From Methylobacterium sp. CB376 (GTDB lineage Bacteria > Pseudomonadota > Alphaproteobacteria > Rhizobiales > Beijerinckiaceae): a stretch of 64,000 nucleotides of DNA. The stretch lies in the NCBI RefSeq assembly GCF_029714205.1, contig NZ_CP121648.1:2418001-2482000 (forward strand). Reading direction: 5' to 3'. Positions within the stretch are counted from its first letter, which is position 1; the number at the start of each line of letters is the position of its first letter. The position numbers and the translations under genes are program-made. The notes beneath the pieces were generated by a model, which had not been told where the DNA came from, ran no database searches, and was given only the letters and a program-made list of their open reading frames with translations. Below are positions 42,609 through 52,624 of this stretch, in pieces.

Positions 42609-44165
42609 TTAGCGCACGGCCAGGGCGGCGCGCTCGCGGCGGCGCTCGATCGAGGAGGGGATGCGCAGGGATTCCCGGTACTTCGCCACGGTGCGGCGGG
42701 CGATGTCGACGCCCTCGCCGCGCAGGCGCTGGACGAGCGCGTCGTCCGACAGCACGTCGTCGGCCTCGGCGTCGATCAGCTGCTTGATGCGGTGGCGCAC
42801 GGCCTCGGAGGAGTGGGCGGCGGCGCCCGCCGCGCCGGGGATCGCCGCCGTGAAGAAGTACTTCATCTCGAAGGTGCCGCGGCTGGTGCCGATCGACTTG
42901 TTCGAGGTGACCCGCGACACGGTCGATTCGTGCATGCCGATCGCGTCCGCCACGGTCTTGAGGTTGAGCGGGCGCAGATGCGCGACGCCGTTGAGGAAGA
43001 AGCCGTCCTGCTGGCGCACGATCTCGCTCGCCACCTTCAGGATGGTGCGGGCGCGCTGCTCCAGGCTGCGGGTCAGCCAGTTGGCCGTCTGGAGGCAATC
43101 CGATAGGAAGGCCTTGTCGGTGTCGCTCTTCGCCCCGCGCGAGACGGTGGCATAGTAGATCTGGTTGACGAGGACGCGCGGCAGCGCCTCGCTGTTGAGC
43201 TCCACCAGCCAGGAGCCGTCCGGCGCCGGGCGCACGAACACGTCCGGCACCAGCACCTCGACCGGGCCGCTGCCGAAGGCGCGGCCGGGCTTGGGGTCGA
43301 GCTGGCGCAGCTCGGCCAGCATGTCGGCGAGGTCCTCGTCGTCGACGCCGCAGAGCCGGCGCAGGGCCGCGAGGTCGCGCTTGGCGACGAGGTCGAGGCG
43401 CGAGACCAGGGCCTGCATGGCCGGATCGAGGCGGTCGCGCTCGCGCAGCTGGATGCTCAGGCACTCGGCGAGGTCGCGGGCGCCGATCCCGGCCGGGTCG
43501 AAGGTCTGAACGAGGGCGAGCACCCGCTCGACCAGGGGCAGGCCGACGCCGAGGCGCGCCGCCACCGCGGCGAGGTCCTCGCGCAGGTAGCCGGCCTCGT
43601 CGACGGCGTCGATGAGGAACCCGCCGACCAGGCGCTCGACCGGATCGCGGGTGGCGAGGTCGAGCTGGGCCGACAGGTGGTCGCGGAGCGAGGATTCGGT
43701 GGTGAGGGTCGCCTCGAAATCCGGCGCCTCGCCGTCGAAGCTGCCGCCCGTGCTGCCCCAGGGCGCGGGGGTGAGCGAGAGGGTGTCGCCCACCGGCTGC
43801 TCGCGGACCGTCGGGCCGTCATCCGGGAAGACGTTGTCGAGATGGGTGCCGAGATCGCTCTCGATGTCGGCGCGGCTGGGATTGAGGTCCTGCGAGAGCC
43901 ACGGCTCCGCCGCCTCGCCGGCCTCGAATCCGCCCTCGCCGCCGCCCTCGCCGTCATAGGCCTCCGGAACCGGCGCCTCCGCGGCCTCGCCGCGCGGCTC
44001 CTCGGCCTCGGCCCTCTCCAGCAGCGGGTTGCGCTCCAGCTCCGCATCCACGTAGGCCGCGAGGTCGAGATGCGAGAGCTGCAAGAGCTTGATCGCCTGC
44101 AGGAGCTGCGGCGTCATCACCAGGGCTTGGCCCTGACGCATCTCGAGCCGTTGCAACAATCCCAT
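42609..44165 (-). CDS. rpoN: RNA polymerase sigma-54 factor
   Basis: A 518-residue sigma-54. Region I is MGLLQRLEMRQGQALVMTPQLLQAIKLLQLSHLDL (activator-responsive). An acidic region II follows, then the core-binding domain (RDHLSAQLDLA.., FDPAGIGARDLAECLSIQLRER), the HTH (MHESTVSRVTSNKSIGTSRG) and the RpoN box ARRTVAKYRE, which reads the -24 element. The ATG at 44165 gives the canonical start. In relatives the order is lptB-rpoN-hpf-ptsN; here a histidine kinase follows instead, and hpf-ptsN is 8.5 kb away. A -24/-12 site lies upstream on the opposite strand. Confidence 0.96.
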   Translation of the reverse strand: MGLLQRLEMRQGQALVMTPQLLQAIKLLQLSHLDLAAYVDAELERNPLLERAEAEEPRGEAAEAPVPEAYDGEGGGEGGFEAGEAAEPWLSQDLNPSRADIESDLGTHLDNVFPDDGPTVREQPVGDTLSLTPAPWGSTGGSFDGEAPDFEATLTTESSLRDHLSAQLDLATRDPVERLVGGFLIDAVDEAGYLREDLAAVAARLGVGLPLVERVLALVQTFDPAGIGARDLAECLSIQLRERDRLDPAMQALVSRLDLVAKRDLAALRRLCGVDDEDLADMLAELRQLDPKPGRAFGSGPVEVLVPDVFVRPAPDGSWLVELNSEALPRVLVNQIYYATVSRGAKSDTDKAFLSDCLQTANWLTRSLEQRARTILKVASEIVRQQDGFFLNGVAHLRPLNLKTVADAIGMHESTVSRVTSNKSIGTSRGTFEMKYFFTAAIPGAAGAAAHSSEAVRHRIKQLIDAEADDVLSDDALVQRLRGEGVDIARRTVAKYRESLRIPSSIERRRERAALAVR

Positions 44166-44471
44166 CTGCCTGCCCCGGTGTGCCGTTCCGGCTCTTGCCG
44201 GATTAGGCACGATTCTTGCTTTGATTCGTGTACCGAGGTTTAAACCGAAGTGGGGCTCCCGTCAAAGCGGGCCGGCGGCATCATCCACCGGCGGGGCGGT
44301 TCGGGGAAGGATGCCCCCGCGGCCGGGGCGGCGCCAGGGGAAAGATGCCGACGCCGGGAAGCGCCGGGCGCCCGCGCGTCCCGCGCCCCGCCGCCCGGAT
44401 GGCGAGGCGCGCCGGCCGCCGAACGATGCCAGCGGGCCCGCCCGGGAGGGGACCGCGTCGGGCCCGTGGGA
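44166..44471. other. intergenic region between lptB and rpoN
   Basis: This 306-bp gap holds no gene. Besides the sigma-54-like element (44205-44220) it contains the 10-nt palindrome GGTTTAAACC (44237-44246), flanked on each side by ACCGA, in an AT-richer patch about 75 bp upstream of rpoN where its sigma-70-type promoter is expected. The half nearer lptB is plain GC-rich sequence. Confidence 0.5.
44205..44220 (+). promoter_or_regulatory. sigma-54-like (-24/-12) site facing away from rpoN
   Basis: AGGCACG-ATTC-TTGCT matches TGGCACG-N4-TTGCW at all but the first position and has the invariant GG (44206-44207) N10 GC (44218-44219). It is 40-55 bp upstream of the rpoN start codon but on the other strand. 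No plus-strand gene lies downstream. Confidence 0.6.
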
Positions 44472-45320
<849 letters not shown>

Positions 45321-45456
45321 CGGGGCGCTCTCTCGCTTCCACCGTGCCGGCCCCTCCGCCCCGAGCGGCCACGCCGATGATCGACCGCGTGTTATCGGAC
45401 CCGCCGCGCCGCCGCAACGCGGCGCTGTGCGCAGGCCCGGGTCGCGCCGGCCGGGA

Positions 45457-46080
45457 TCAGGCCTCGGCGGGCTTGCCGGCCTCGCCCGCCTTCGGGCCGC
45501 CCTTGGCGACGCCGACCAGGGCGGGGCGCAGCACGCGCTCGCCGATCACGTAGCCGGTCTGCACCACCTGCACGACGGTGCCGCTCGCCACGTCGGGATT
45601 GGGCACCTCGAACATCGCCTGGTGCAGGTTCGGGTCGAAGCGCTGGCCCTGCGGGTCGACCGGGCGCACGCCGTGGCGCTCCAGGGTCTTGGCGAGGTCG
45701 CGGCCCGTGAGGTCGATCCCGTCGAGCAGCGCCTTGAAGGGGCCCTCCGCCGCCGCGCGGGCCTCCGCCGGCACGCTGTCGAGGGCGCGCCGCACGTTGT
45801 CGGCGACGTTGAGCATGTCGCGGGCGAAGTTCGTCACCGCGTAGGTGCGGGCATCCGCCACCTCGCGCTCGGTGCGGCGGCGCAGGTTCTCCATGTCGGC
45901 GAGCGTGCGGAGGAGCTTGTCCTTGAGGTCGAGCTTCTCGGCTTCCAGCGCCGCCAGCGCGTCGGCCCGCGCGGCCGCACCTTGGGCGGCAGTCTCGGGC
46001 GCGCCGGCCGCGTCCTGGGCCGGGTCCGACACTCCCTCGGGCAGCGGGCGCGCGGCAGTCTCCGTGTCGTTCGGCGTCAT
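45457..46080 (-). CDS. grpE: nucleotide exchange factor GrpE
   Basis: A 207-residue co-chaperone releasing ADP from DnaK. A disordered acidic/Ala-rich N-terminus is followed by the long dimer coiled coil ([35 protein letters not shown]), [18 protein letters not shown], and the beta-domain signature [50 protein letters not shown] 46080 is chosen over TTG 46086. dnaK is not adjacent. Confidence 0.94.
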   Translation of the reverse strand: MTPNDTETAARPLPEGVSDPAQDAAGAPETAAQGAAARADALAALEAEKLDLKDKLLRTLADMENLRRRTEREVADARTYAVTNFARDMLNVADNVRRALDSVPAEARAAAEGPFKALLDGIDLTGRDLAKTLERHGVRPVDPQGQRFDPNLHQAMFEVPNPDVASGTVVQVVQTGYVIGERVLRPALVGVAKGGPKAGEAGKPAEA

Positions 46081-46137
46081 CGTCAATCCACAACGAGGAT
46101 CGGGAAGGCGGTGATATCAGGTCTCACCGCTCCGAAA

Positions 46138-48948
46138 TCAAGCTTCGCCAGCGGGTTCGCCGGGCACGGCGGCCTTCGGGCGGGGCGCGGCGGCGCGCCG
46201 GCCGGGCGGGCGGGCGGCCGCGGCGTCGCCCTCGAACACGCCCATCACGGCCCGGCGGATCGTCGCCTGCCGGTCGGGCTGGGTGATCTTGGTGCCGGTG
46301 AGGTCGGTGACGTAGAAGACGTCCACCGCCCGCTCGCCGAAGGTCGCCACGTGGGCCGAGGTGATGTTGAGGTTGAGCCGGCTCAGCGCCGTGGTGAGGT
46401 CGTAGAGCAGGCCCGGCCGGTCGAGGCCGGAGATCTCCAGCACCGTCTCGCGGGAGGAGAGCGCGTTGTCGATCGAGAGGTCGGGCGCGACCTGGAAGGT
46501 GCGCGGCCGGTCCTTGCGCGGGTGGCGGTCGGCGACGAGGTCGGCGATGCGGATCTCGCCCTTGAGCGCCCGCTCGATCGCGGTGGCGATGCGGCCGGCG
46601 CGGCGCATCTCGTCCTCGTCCTGATCGAAGGCCCGCGACAGCACGATCGTGTCGAGGACGAAGCCGTCGGCCGTGGTGAAGATCTGCGCGTCGACGATGT
46701 TGCCGCCCGCCGCCGCGCAGGCGCCGGTCAGGATGGCGAGGAGCCGCGGGTGGTCCGGGGAGTAGACCGTGAGCTCGGTCACGCCGCGGGAGGCGTCGGT
46801 CTCGACGTGGGTCGCCACCGTGCGGCCCGCCGCCACCGTGGCGCGCAGGAAATGCGCGTTCTTGAGCTGGCGCGCGGCGTCGACCTTGAGCCAGTAGGGG
46901 GCGTAGAGCCGCGCCGCGTAGGCGTCGAATTCCTCGGCGCTCCAGTCGGGGAGCTGCTCGCGCAGGCGCATCTGCAGGAGGCGCACCCGGTCCGTGCGGG
47001 CGATCTCCGAGTGCCCGCCGGAGAGCACGACCTCGGTCTCGTAGAACAGGGTGCGCAGCAGCGTCGCCTTCCAGGCGGTCCAGACGCCCGGGCCGACCGC
47101 CTTGATGTCGGCGATGGTCAGCACGAACAGCAGCTTCAGCCGCTCCAGGCTCTGCACCGCGGCCGCGAAGGTCTCGATCGTCTTCGGGTCGGAGAGGTCG
47201 CGGCTCTGGGCCGTGATCGACATCAGCAGGTGGTGCTCGATCAGCCAGGCCACGGTGTCGGTCTCGGCCGGTTCGAGGCCGAAGCGCGGCCCGAGCTTGC
47301 GCGCCACCGCGGCGCCCGCGATCGAGTGGTCCTCCTTCCGGCCCTTGGCAATGTCGTGCAGGAAGGTGGCGACGAAGAGCGCGCGGCGGTTCTGGATCGT
47401 GCCGACGATCCGGTGCGCCACCGGATGCTCGTCCTTCGCCTCGCCGCTCATGATCTTGGCCAGCACGCCGAGCGAGCGGATCAGGTGCTCATCCACCGTG
47501 AAGTGGTGGTACATGTTGAACTGCATCATCGCGACGATGCGGCCGAAATCCGGCACGAACCGCCCGAGCACCCCGGTCTCGTTCATGTGCCGCAGCACGG
47601 TCTCGGGGGCGTTCTCCGAGGTCAGGAGCTCGAGGAAGAGGCGGTTCGCCTCGCGGTCGACCCGCACCATCGGGCCGATCAGGCTGAGCGAGCGGGTCGC
47701 GAGCCGGCTCGCATCCGGGTGGATGGGCACGTCGTGGTGGTCGGAGAGCCAGAACAGGCGGATCAGGTTGACCGGGTCGCGCTCGAAGGCGGCGTCGTCG
47801 CGCAGGTTCAGCCGGCCGTTGTCGATGCGGAAAGCGTCCGCGTCGAGGTCGGGGGCGCGGAAGCGCTCCTTGAAGCGCCCGAACCAGCGGTTCAGCGCCG
47901 GCGGGCGCTTGGCGTGGCGCGCCTCCATCTCGGCGCAGACGATGGCGGTGAGGTCGCCCACGTCTTTGGCGATCAGGAAGTAGGATTTCATGAAGCGCTC
48001 GACGGCGGTCAGCCCGCCGCGGGGCGCGTAGCCGAGCCGCTCGGCGATGCGCGGCTGCAGCCCGAAGGAGAGCCGCTCCTCCGCCCGCCCGGTCGCGAAA
48101 TGCATGTGGCAGCGCACCCGCCACAGGAATTCCTCGCAGCGGTCGAACAGCCTGACTTCGTCGAGGGTGAACAGCCCGGCCTCCACGAGGTCGCGGGTCC
48201 GCGTCACCCGGAACGTGTACTTGGCGATCCAGAACAGGGTGTTGAGGTCGCGCAGGCCCCCCTTGCCGTCCTTGACGTTCGGCTCGACGAGGTAGCGGGA
48301 GGCCCCGCCCTTCGAGACCCGCGTGTCGCGCTCCTTGAGCTTGGCCTCGACGAATTCCGCCGCCGTGCCCTGCACGACCTCGCGGTCGAAGCGCTCGACG
48401 AGTTCGTCGAACAGGGCGCGGTCCCCGAACAGGAACCGCGCCTCCAGCAGGGCGGTGCGGATCGTCATGTCGGCCCGCCCCTCGCGCAGGCACTCGGCGA
48501 CCGAGCGGGTCGCGTGGCCGACCTTCAGCTTGAGGTCCCACAGGACGTAGAGCATCGCCTCGACGACGCTCTCGCCCCAGGCGGTCTGCTTGTAGGGGAG
48601 CAGGAACAGGAGGTCGATGTCGGAGCCCGGCGCCAGCGTGCCGCGGCCGTAGCCGCCCGTCGCCACCACGGCGACGTGCTCGCCCGCGGTCGGGTTGTCG
48701 GCCCGGTAGAGCCGCTTGACCACCGCCTGGTAGATCGCCTGCACGACCGCGTCCATCAGGGCGCAGATCTCGCGGGCGCAGGCGAGCCCGTCGCGGTGGC
48801 GCAGCAGGTTCTGCTCGGCCTCGGCGCGCCCCTCCTCGATGATCCGCCGCAGCCCGGGCACGAGCCGCTCGCGAAGCTTGGTCGGGTCGCTGGTCGTCTG
48901 GTCGATGCCGGACAGCAGTTGGGCGAGGGCGGCGGCGGTGTCGGGCAT
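46138..48948 (-). CDS. glnD: [Protein-PII] uridylyltransferase/uridylyl-removing enzyme
   Basis: A 936-residue bifunctional nitrogen sensor that uridylylates PII under nitrogen limitation and removes UMP when glutamine is high. Domains in order: nucleotidyltransferase (~95-230; active-site VATGGYGRGTLAPGSDIDLLFL), a GlnD-specific helical linker (KGGLRDLNTLFWIAKYTF), HD hydrolase domain (~490-610; FHH-like HHFTVDEH, FLHDIAKGRKEDHS, HHLLM) and two C-terminal ACT domains (DHPRLLAILTGACAAAGGNIVDAQIFT; DRPGLLYDLTTALSRLNLNITSAHVATFG) that sense glutamine. A Pro/Arg/Ala tail follows. Complete and of normal length. It sits with rpoN and ptsN in one nitrogen-control neighbourhood. Confidence 0.96.
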   Translation of the reverse strand: MPDTAAALAQLLSGIDQTTSDPTKLRERLVPGLRRIIEEGRAEAEQNLLRHRDGLACAREICALMDAVVQAIYQAVVKRLYRADNPTAGEHVAVVATGGYGRGTLAPGSDIDLLFLLPYKQTAWGESVVEAMLYVLWDLKLKVGHATRSVAECLREGRADMTIRTALLEARFLFGDRALFDELVERFDREVVQGTAAEFVEAKLKERDTRVSKGGASRYLVEPNVKDGKGGLRDLNTLFWIAKYTFRVTRTRDLVEAGLFTLDEVRLFDRCEEFLWRVRCHMHFATGRAEERLSFGLQPRIAERLGYAPRGGLTAVERFMKSYFLIAKDVGDLTAIVCAEMEARHAKRPPALNRWFGRFKERFRAPDLDADAFRIDNGRLNLRDDAAFERDPVNLIRLFWLSDHHDVPIHPDASRLATRSLSLIGPMVRVDREANRLFLELLTSENAPETVLRHMNETGVLGRFVPDFGRIVAMMQFNMYHHFTVDEHLIRSLGVLAKIMSGEAKDEHPVAHRIVGTIQNRRALFVATFLHDIAKGRKEDHSIAGAAVARKLGPRFGLEPAETDTVAWLIEHHLLMSITAQSRDLSDPKTIETFAAAVQSLERLKLLFVLTIADIKAVGPGVWTAWKATLLRTLFYETEVVLSGGHSEIARTDRVRLLQMRLREQLPDWSAEEFDAYAARLYAPYWLKVDAARQLKNAHFLRATVAAGRTVATHVETDASRGVTELTVYSPDHPRLLAILTGACAAAGGNIVDAQIFTTADGFVLDTIVLSRAFDQDEDEMRRAGRIATAIERALKGEIRIADLVADRHPRKDRPRTFQVAPDLSIDNALSSRETVLEISGLDRPGLLYDLTTALSRLNLNITSAHVATFGERAVDVFYVTDLTGTKITQPDRQATIRRAVMGVFEGDAAAARPPGRRAAAPRPKAAVPGEPAGEA

Positions 48949-49091
48949 AGGGCCCCGGTTCGGATGGGTTGAGCCAGCGGGCGAGGGACCCGCATGATCC
49001 CACCAGGGGGTTGTCTATCCGTTGGCGCGCGGGCAATCCACAGGAACCCGCCGCGGGAACCCGGCCGCATCCGGCTTGCCGGACCGATCGT

Positions 49092-49120
49092 TTGACAAAA
49101 AGAACGACGTCGCCTAGAGG
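49092..49120 (+). promoter_or_regulatory. sigma-70-type promoter for the sulfonate-type transporter operon
   Basis: TTGACA (49092-49097, perfect -35), a 17-bp spacer and TAGAGG (49115-49120, three of six matches to TATAAT). This is the best vegetative promoter seen in the window and lies 86 bp before the binding-protein start. The weak -10 suggests dependence on an activator or relaxed local consensus. Confidence 0.45.
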
Positions 49121-49206
49121 CTGCGGGCTCGGGCCGAATGCCCGGAATGGGCGACCGGGACCGCCGGGCGCACGGCCGGCGCGGGTCGGCATCAGGGAGT
49201 GAGACC

Positions 49207-50181
49207 ATGCGCATCCATCGCCGCGCGCTGATCGGCGCCGCGTTCGGCCTCGCCGGCCTGTTCTCTTTACAGAACCCGGCCGCGGCCCAGGCCGCCAAGG
49301 AGGTCCGGCTCGACTGGGCGACCTACAACCCGGTGAGCCTGCTCCTGAAGGAGAAGGGGCTCGTCGAGAAGGCGCTGGCGGCCGACGGCGTCAGCGTGCG
49401 CTGGGTGCAGTCGCTCGGCTCCAACAAGGCCCTGGAATTCCTCAACGCAGGCTCGCTCGATTTCGGCTCGACGGCGGGGGCGGCGGCCCTGCTCGGGCGG
49501 ATCAACGGCAACCCGATCAAGTCCGTCTACGTCTATTCCCGACCGGAATGGACCGCCCTCGTCACGCGCCCGAATACCGGCATCGCGGCGGTGAAGGACC
49601 TGAAGGGCAGGCGCGTCGCGGTCACCCGCGGCACCGACCCGCACATCTTCCTGATCCGCGCCCTGCAGGGGGCCGGGCTGACCGAGCGGGACGTGAAGCT
49701 CGTGCTGCTCCAGCACCCGGACGGGCGCACGGCCCTCGACCGCGGCGACGTCGATGCCTGGGCGGGCCTCGACCCGATCATGGCGGCGGCCGAGATCGAG
49801 ACCGGCGACGTGCTGTTCCACCGCGATCCGGCCGCCAATACCTGGGGCGTGCTGAACGTGCGGGAGGATTTCGCCAAGGCGAACCCGGACCTGACCCGCA
49901 AGGTGCTGGCGGCCTACGAGGAGGCGCGCGCCCTCGCGGTGAGCCGGCCCGAGGAACTGCGGCGCGCGCTCGTGGCGGCGACGAAGCTGCCCGAGCCGGT
50001 GGTCGCCCGCCAGCTGGAGCGCACCGACGTGTCCCAGCCGAATATCGGGCCGGCCCAGGCCGAGTCGATCCTGGCGGCCGGCAAGGCCCTGCGCGAGGCC
50101 GGCGTGATCCCGGCCGGCACCGACGTCGAGGCGGCCGTCGACGCCCTGATCGACCGGCGCTTCAACACCGCCGCGCGCTGA
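49207..50181 (+). CDS. aliphatic sulfonate-type ABC transporter, binding protein
   Basis: A 324-residue periplasmic binding protein of the SsuA/NrtA/TauA (NMT1-like) family. A twin-Arg-lacking signal peptide ends near PAAAQA. The family pattern follows: LDWATYNPVSLLLKEKGLVEKAL, VRWVQSLGSNKALEFLNAGSLDFGSTAGAAALLGRING, VTRGTDPHIFLIRALQGAGL and VDAWAGLDPIMAAAE. Sulfonates are the likeliest ligands; taurine, sulfate esters, nitrate or thiamine precursors cannot be excluded. It begins an ssuACB-like operon. Confidence 0.85.
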   Translation: MRIHRRALIGAAFGLAGLFSLQNPAAAQAAKEVRLDWATYNPVSLLLKEKGLVEKALAADGVSVRWVQSLGSNKALEFLNAGSLDFGSTAGAAALLGRINGNPIKSVYVYSRPEWTALVTRPNTGIAAVKDLKGRRVAVTRGTDPHIFLIRALQGAGLTERDVKLVLLQHPDGRTALDRGDVDAWAGLDPIMAAAEIETGDVLFHRDPAANTWGVLNVREDFAKANPDLTRKVLAAYEEARALAVSRPEELRRALVAATKLPEPVVARQLERTDVSQPNIGPAQAESILAAGKALREAGVIPAGTDVEAAVDALIDRRFNTAAR

Positions 50182-50268
50182 AGGCGCCGCCCCGCGATCG
50201 CGCGGAAGGCCCCCGCCCGGGCGGGGGAGGCCCGCCGTCTCGCCCCAGCCCCGGTTCAGACATCCAGA

Positions 50269-51102
50269 ATGGACGCGACCGCGCCCCCCGCCCTCGCCGC
50301 GACGCGGCCCGAGCCCGCAGCGAAGCCCGCCCGGGGCCGGGGGGGCACTGCCCTGCTCGGCCTCGTCCTGCCCCTCGGCCTCGCCCTCGGCTGGGAGGCC
50401 GCCGTGCGGCTCGGCCTCGCGCAGGGCCGCCTGGTCCCGCCGCCGAGCCGCATCCTGGCCACCCTGTGGGCGCTCGCGGCCACGGGCGAGCTCTGGATCC
50501 ACGTCGCCGCGAGCCTGACCCGGGTCGCGGCGGGCTTCGCCTGCGGGGCCGCCGCCGGGATCCTGCTCGGCGCGGTCACCGGAACCCTGCCGGTCATCCG
50601 CCGCATGCTCGATCCGAGCCTGCAGGCCCTGCGCGCCATCCCGTCGATCGCCTGGGTGCCGCTCTTCATCCTGTGGTTCGGGATCTTCGAGGCCTCGAAG
50701 ATCACCCTGATCGCGGTCGGGGTGTTCTTCCCGGTCTATCTCGGGGTGGCGGGGGCGATCGCCTCGGTGGACCGCAAGCTCGTCGAGGTGGGCCGCGTCT
50801 TCCGCCTGTCGCGGACCGACCTCGCCCGGCGCATCCTGCTGCCGGCCGTGCTCCCGGCGACCCTGCTGGCCCTGCGCACCGGGCTCGGCCTCGGCTTCAT
50901 GTTCGTGGCGGCCGCCGAGCTGCTCGGCGCCTCGGAGGGGCTCGGCTACCTCCTCCTCGACGGGCAGCAGCTCGGCAAGCCGGAGCAGATCGTGGCCGCC
51001 ATCATCGCCTTCGCGGCGGTCGGCAAGCTCTGCGACGCCGCCCTGGTGGCGCTGACGCGCCCGCTGGTGCGCTGGCAGGACACGGTGCGGGAGGCGCTCT
51101 GA
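50269..51102 (+). CDS. aliphatic sulfonate-type ABC transporter, permease
   Basis: A 277-residue inner-membrane permease with six predicted helices. Motifs are SLTRVAAGFACGAAAGILLGAVTG, LRAIPSIAWVPLFILWFGIFEASKITLIAVGVFFPVY and the EAA loop region (VGRVFRLSRTDLARRILLPAVLPATLLALRTGLGLGFMFVAAAELLGASEGLGYLL), typical of SsuC. A Pro/Ala/Arg-rich N-terminus precedes the first helix. The ATPase gene starts one base after its stop. Confidence 0.88.
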   Translation: MDATAPPALAATRPEPAAKPARGRGGTALLGLVLPLGLALGWEAAVRLGLAQGRLVPPPSRILATLWALAATGELWIHVAASLTRVAAGFACGAAAGILLGAVTGTLPVIRRMLDPSLQALRAIPSIAWVPLFILWFGIFEASKITLIAVGVFFPVYLGVAGAIASVDRKLVEVGRVFRLSRTDLARRILLPAVLPATLLALRTGLGLGFMFVAAAELLGASEGLGYLLLDGQQLGKPEQIVAAIIAFAAVGKLCDAALVALTRPLVRWQDTVREAL

Positions 51103-51103
51103 C

Positions 51104-51886
51104 ATGCTCGTCCTCGACCGGCTCTCGAAGACCTACGCGGACGGCACCCGCGCCCTCCACGACATCTCCCTGTCGGTGCGCGCCGCCGAGATCGTCGCCC
51201 TGGTGGGCGGGTCGGGCTGCGGCAAGACCACGCTGCTGCGCCTGATCGCCGGGCTCGACACGGCGACCGGCGGGGCGATCAGCCTCGACGGCGAGGCGAT
51301 CGGCGGCCCGCATCCGGGCGTCGGCATCGTGTTCCAGGAGCCGCGGCTCCTGCCCTGGCTCACCGTCGCCGACAACGTCGCCTTCGGCCTCGCGGCCCTG
51401 CCCCGGGCCGAGCGGCGGGAGCGCGTCGGCCACGCCCTCGACCGGGTCGGCCTCGCCGAGCATGCCGGGCGCTGGCCGCGGGAACTCTCCGGCGGGCAGC
51501 AGCAGCGGGTCGCGATCGCCCGCGCCTTCGTGGCCGCCCCGAAGGTGCTCCTCCTCGACGAGCCCTTCTCGGCGCTCGACGCCTTCACGCGGCTCGACCT
51601 GCACAAGCACCTCCTCGCCCTCTGGGAGGAGAGCCGCCCGACCGTGCTGATCGTCACCCACGACGTCTCCGAGGCGGTGGCGCTCGCCGACCGGGCCGTG
51701 GTGCTGCGGCCCAAGCCCGGGCGCATCGACGACGCGATCCCGCTGCCGCTGAGCCGTCCCCGCCAGCCGACCTCGCCCGGCAGCGAGGCGGCGGTGCGCA
51801 GCATCCTGGCGAGCCTCGACCGCTCCCTGCGCCCGCCCGGGGAGGCGCGCGGCGACCGGGCGGAGGCCGCCGCCCATTGGTGGTGA
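51104..51886 (+). CDS. aliphatic sulfonate-type ABC transporter, ATPase
   Basis: A 260-residue ATPase: Walker A LVGGSGCGKTTLLRLIAGLD, Q-loop IVFQEPRLLPWLTV, signature LSGGQQQRVAIARAF, Walker B VLLLDEPFSALDAFTR, H-loop IVTHDVSEAVALADR. It is of the SsuB/TauB/NrtD type. No monooxygenase (ssuD) follows, so the transporter's metabolic partner is elsewhere. Confidence 0.9.
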   Translation: MLVLDRLSKTYADGTRALHDISLSVRAAEIVALVGGSGCGKTTLLRLIAGLDTATGGAISLDGEAIGGPHPGVGIVFQEPRLLPWLTVADNVAFGLAALPRAERRERVGHALDRVGLAEHAGRWPRELSGGQQQRVAIARAFVAAPKVLLLDEPFSALDAFTRLDLHKHLLALWEESRPTVLIVTHDVSEAVALADRAVVLRPKPGRIDDAIPLPLSRPRQPTSPGSEAAVRSILASLDRSLRPPGEARGDRAEAAAHWW

Positions 51887-51960
51887 GGCTGGCCTCGCGC
51901 GCCGCCGAGGTGGTAAGGCCGGTCGCCTACAACTTCATCGACCGATCCCGAGGAGACGCC

Positions 51961-52470
51961 ATGGACGCCACCGCGCTTCGCGCCCTGCAGGCCCCGATCA
52001 AGGACCGCTACCGCGCGGATCCGGACGCCGCCATCATCACCCTGAAGGCGCAGGGCTCCCTCGACGACACCGCCATCGCCTGCAAGGTCGAGACCGGCCG
52101 GGCCCTCGCGGTGGCGGGGCTGCACCCGGCCAGCGGCGGCTCGGGCGCCGAACTCTGCTCGGGCGACATGCTGCTGGAGGCGCTCGTCGCCTGCGCGGGC
52201 GTGACGCTCAAGGCCGTCGCCACCGCCCTGGAGATCCCCCTCCGCAAGGGGGTGGTCAGGGCCGAGGGCGACCTCGACTTCCGCGGCACGCTCGGGGTCG
52301 ACAAGGAGGCCCCGGTCGGCTTCCGGGCGATCCGCCTCGCCTTCGAGGTCGAGAGCGACGCGCCCCAGGAGAAGATCGACCAGCTCCTGAAACTCACCGA
52401 GCGCTACTGCGTGGTGTTCCAGACCCTGAATCACCGGCCCGCCCTCGACGTCAGCCTGAATCGTGCCTGA
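51961..52470 (+). CDS. OsmC family protein
   Basis: A 169-residue OsmC/Ohr-superfamily protein, a small dimeric thiol peroxidase fold. The two redox-type Cys appear in GSGAELCSGDMLLEALVACAGVTLKAVA (about 26 residues apart from the C-terminal one in LTERYCVVFQTL). It belongs to the general OsmC-like group rather than true Ohr. GAGGAGACGCC gives a good ribosome site. Its position 74 bp after the transporter ATPase leaves it either as the last operon gene or as an independent unit. Confidence 0.82.
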   Translation: MDATALRALQAPIKDRYRADPDAAIITLKAQGSLDDTAIACKVETGRALAVAGLHPASGGSGAELCSGDMLLEALVACAGVTLKAVATALEIPLRKGVVRAEGDLDFRGTLGVDKEAPVGFRAIRLAFEVESDAPQEKIDQLLKLTERYCVVFQTLNHRPALDVSLNRA

Positions 52471-52624
52471 GCCGGGCGCCGCCGGGGTCTCCCCGGCCGC
52501 GGGGAGCCGGCCGGTGACGCTGCGGCCGGTGGCGCGTTGACTTCGCATCGGGCGATTCTTAGCTCTTCAACCACCGCCTCCCGGGCTTCCGCCCGGGTCG
52601 GCGGCGGCAGAACCGGAGGAATCG

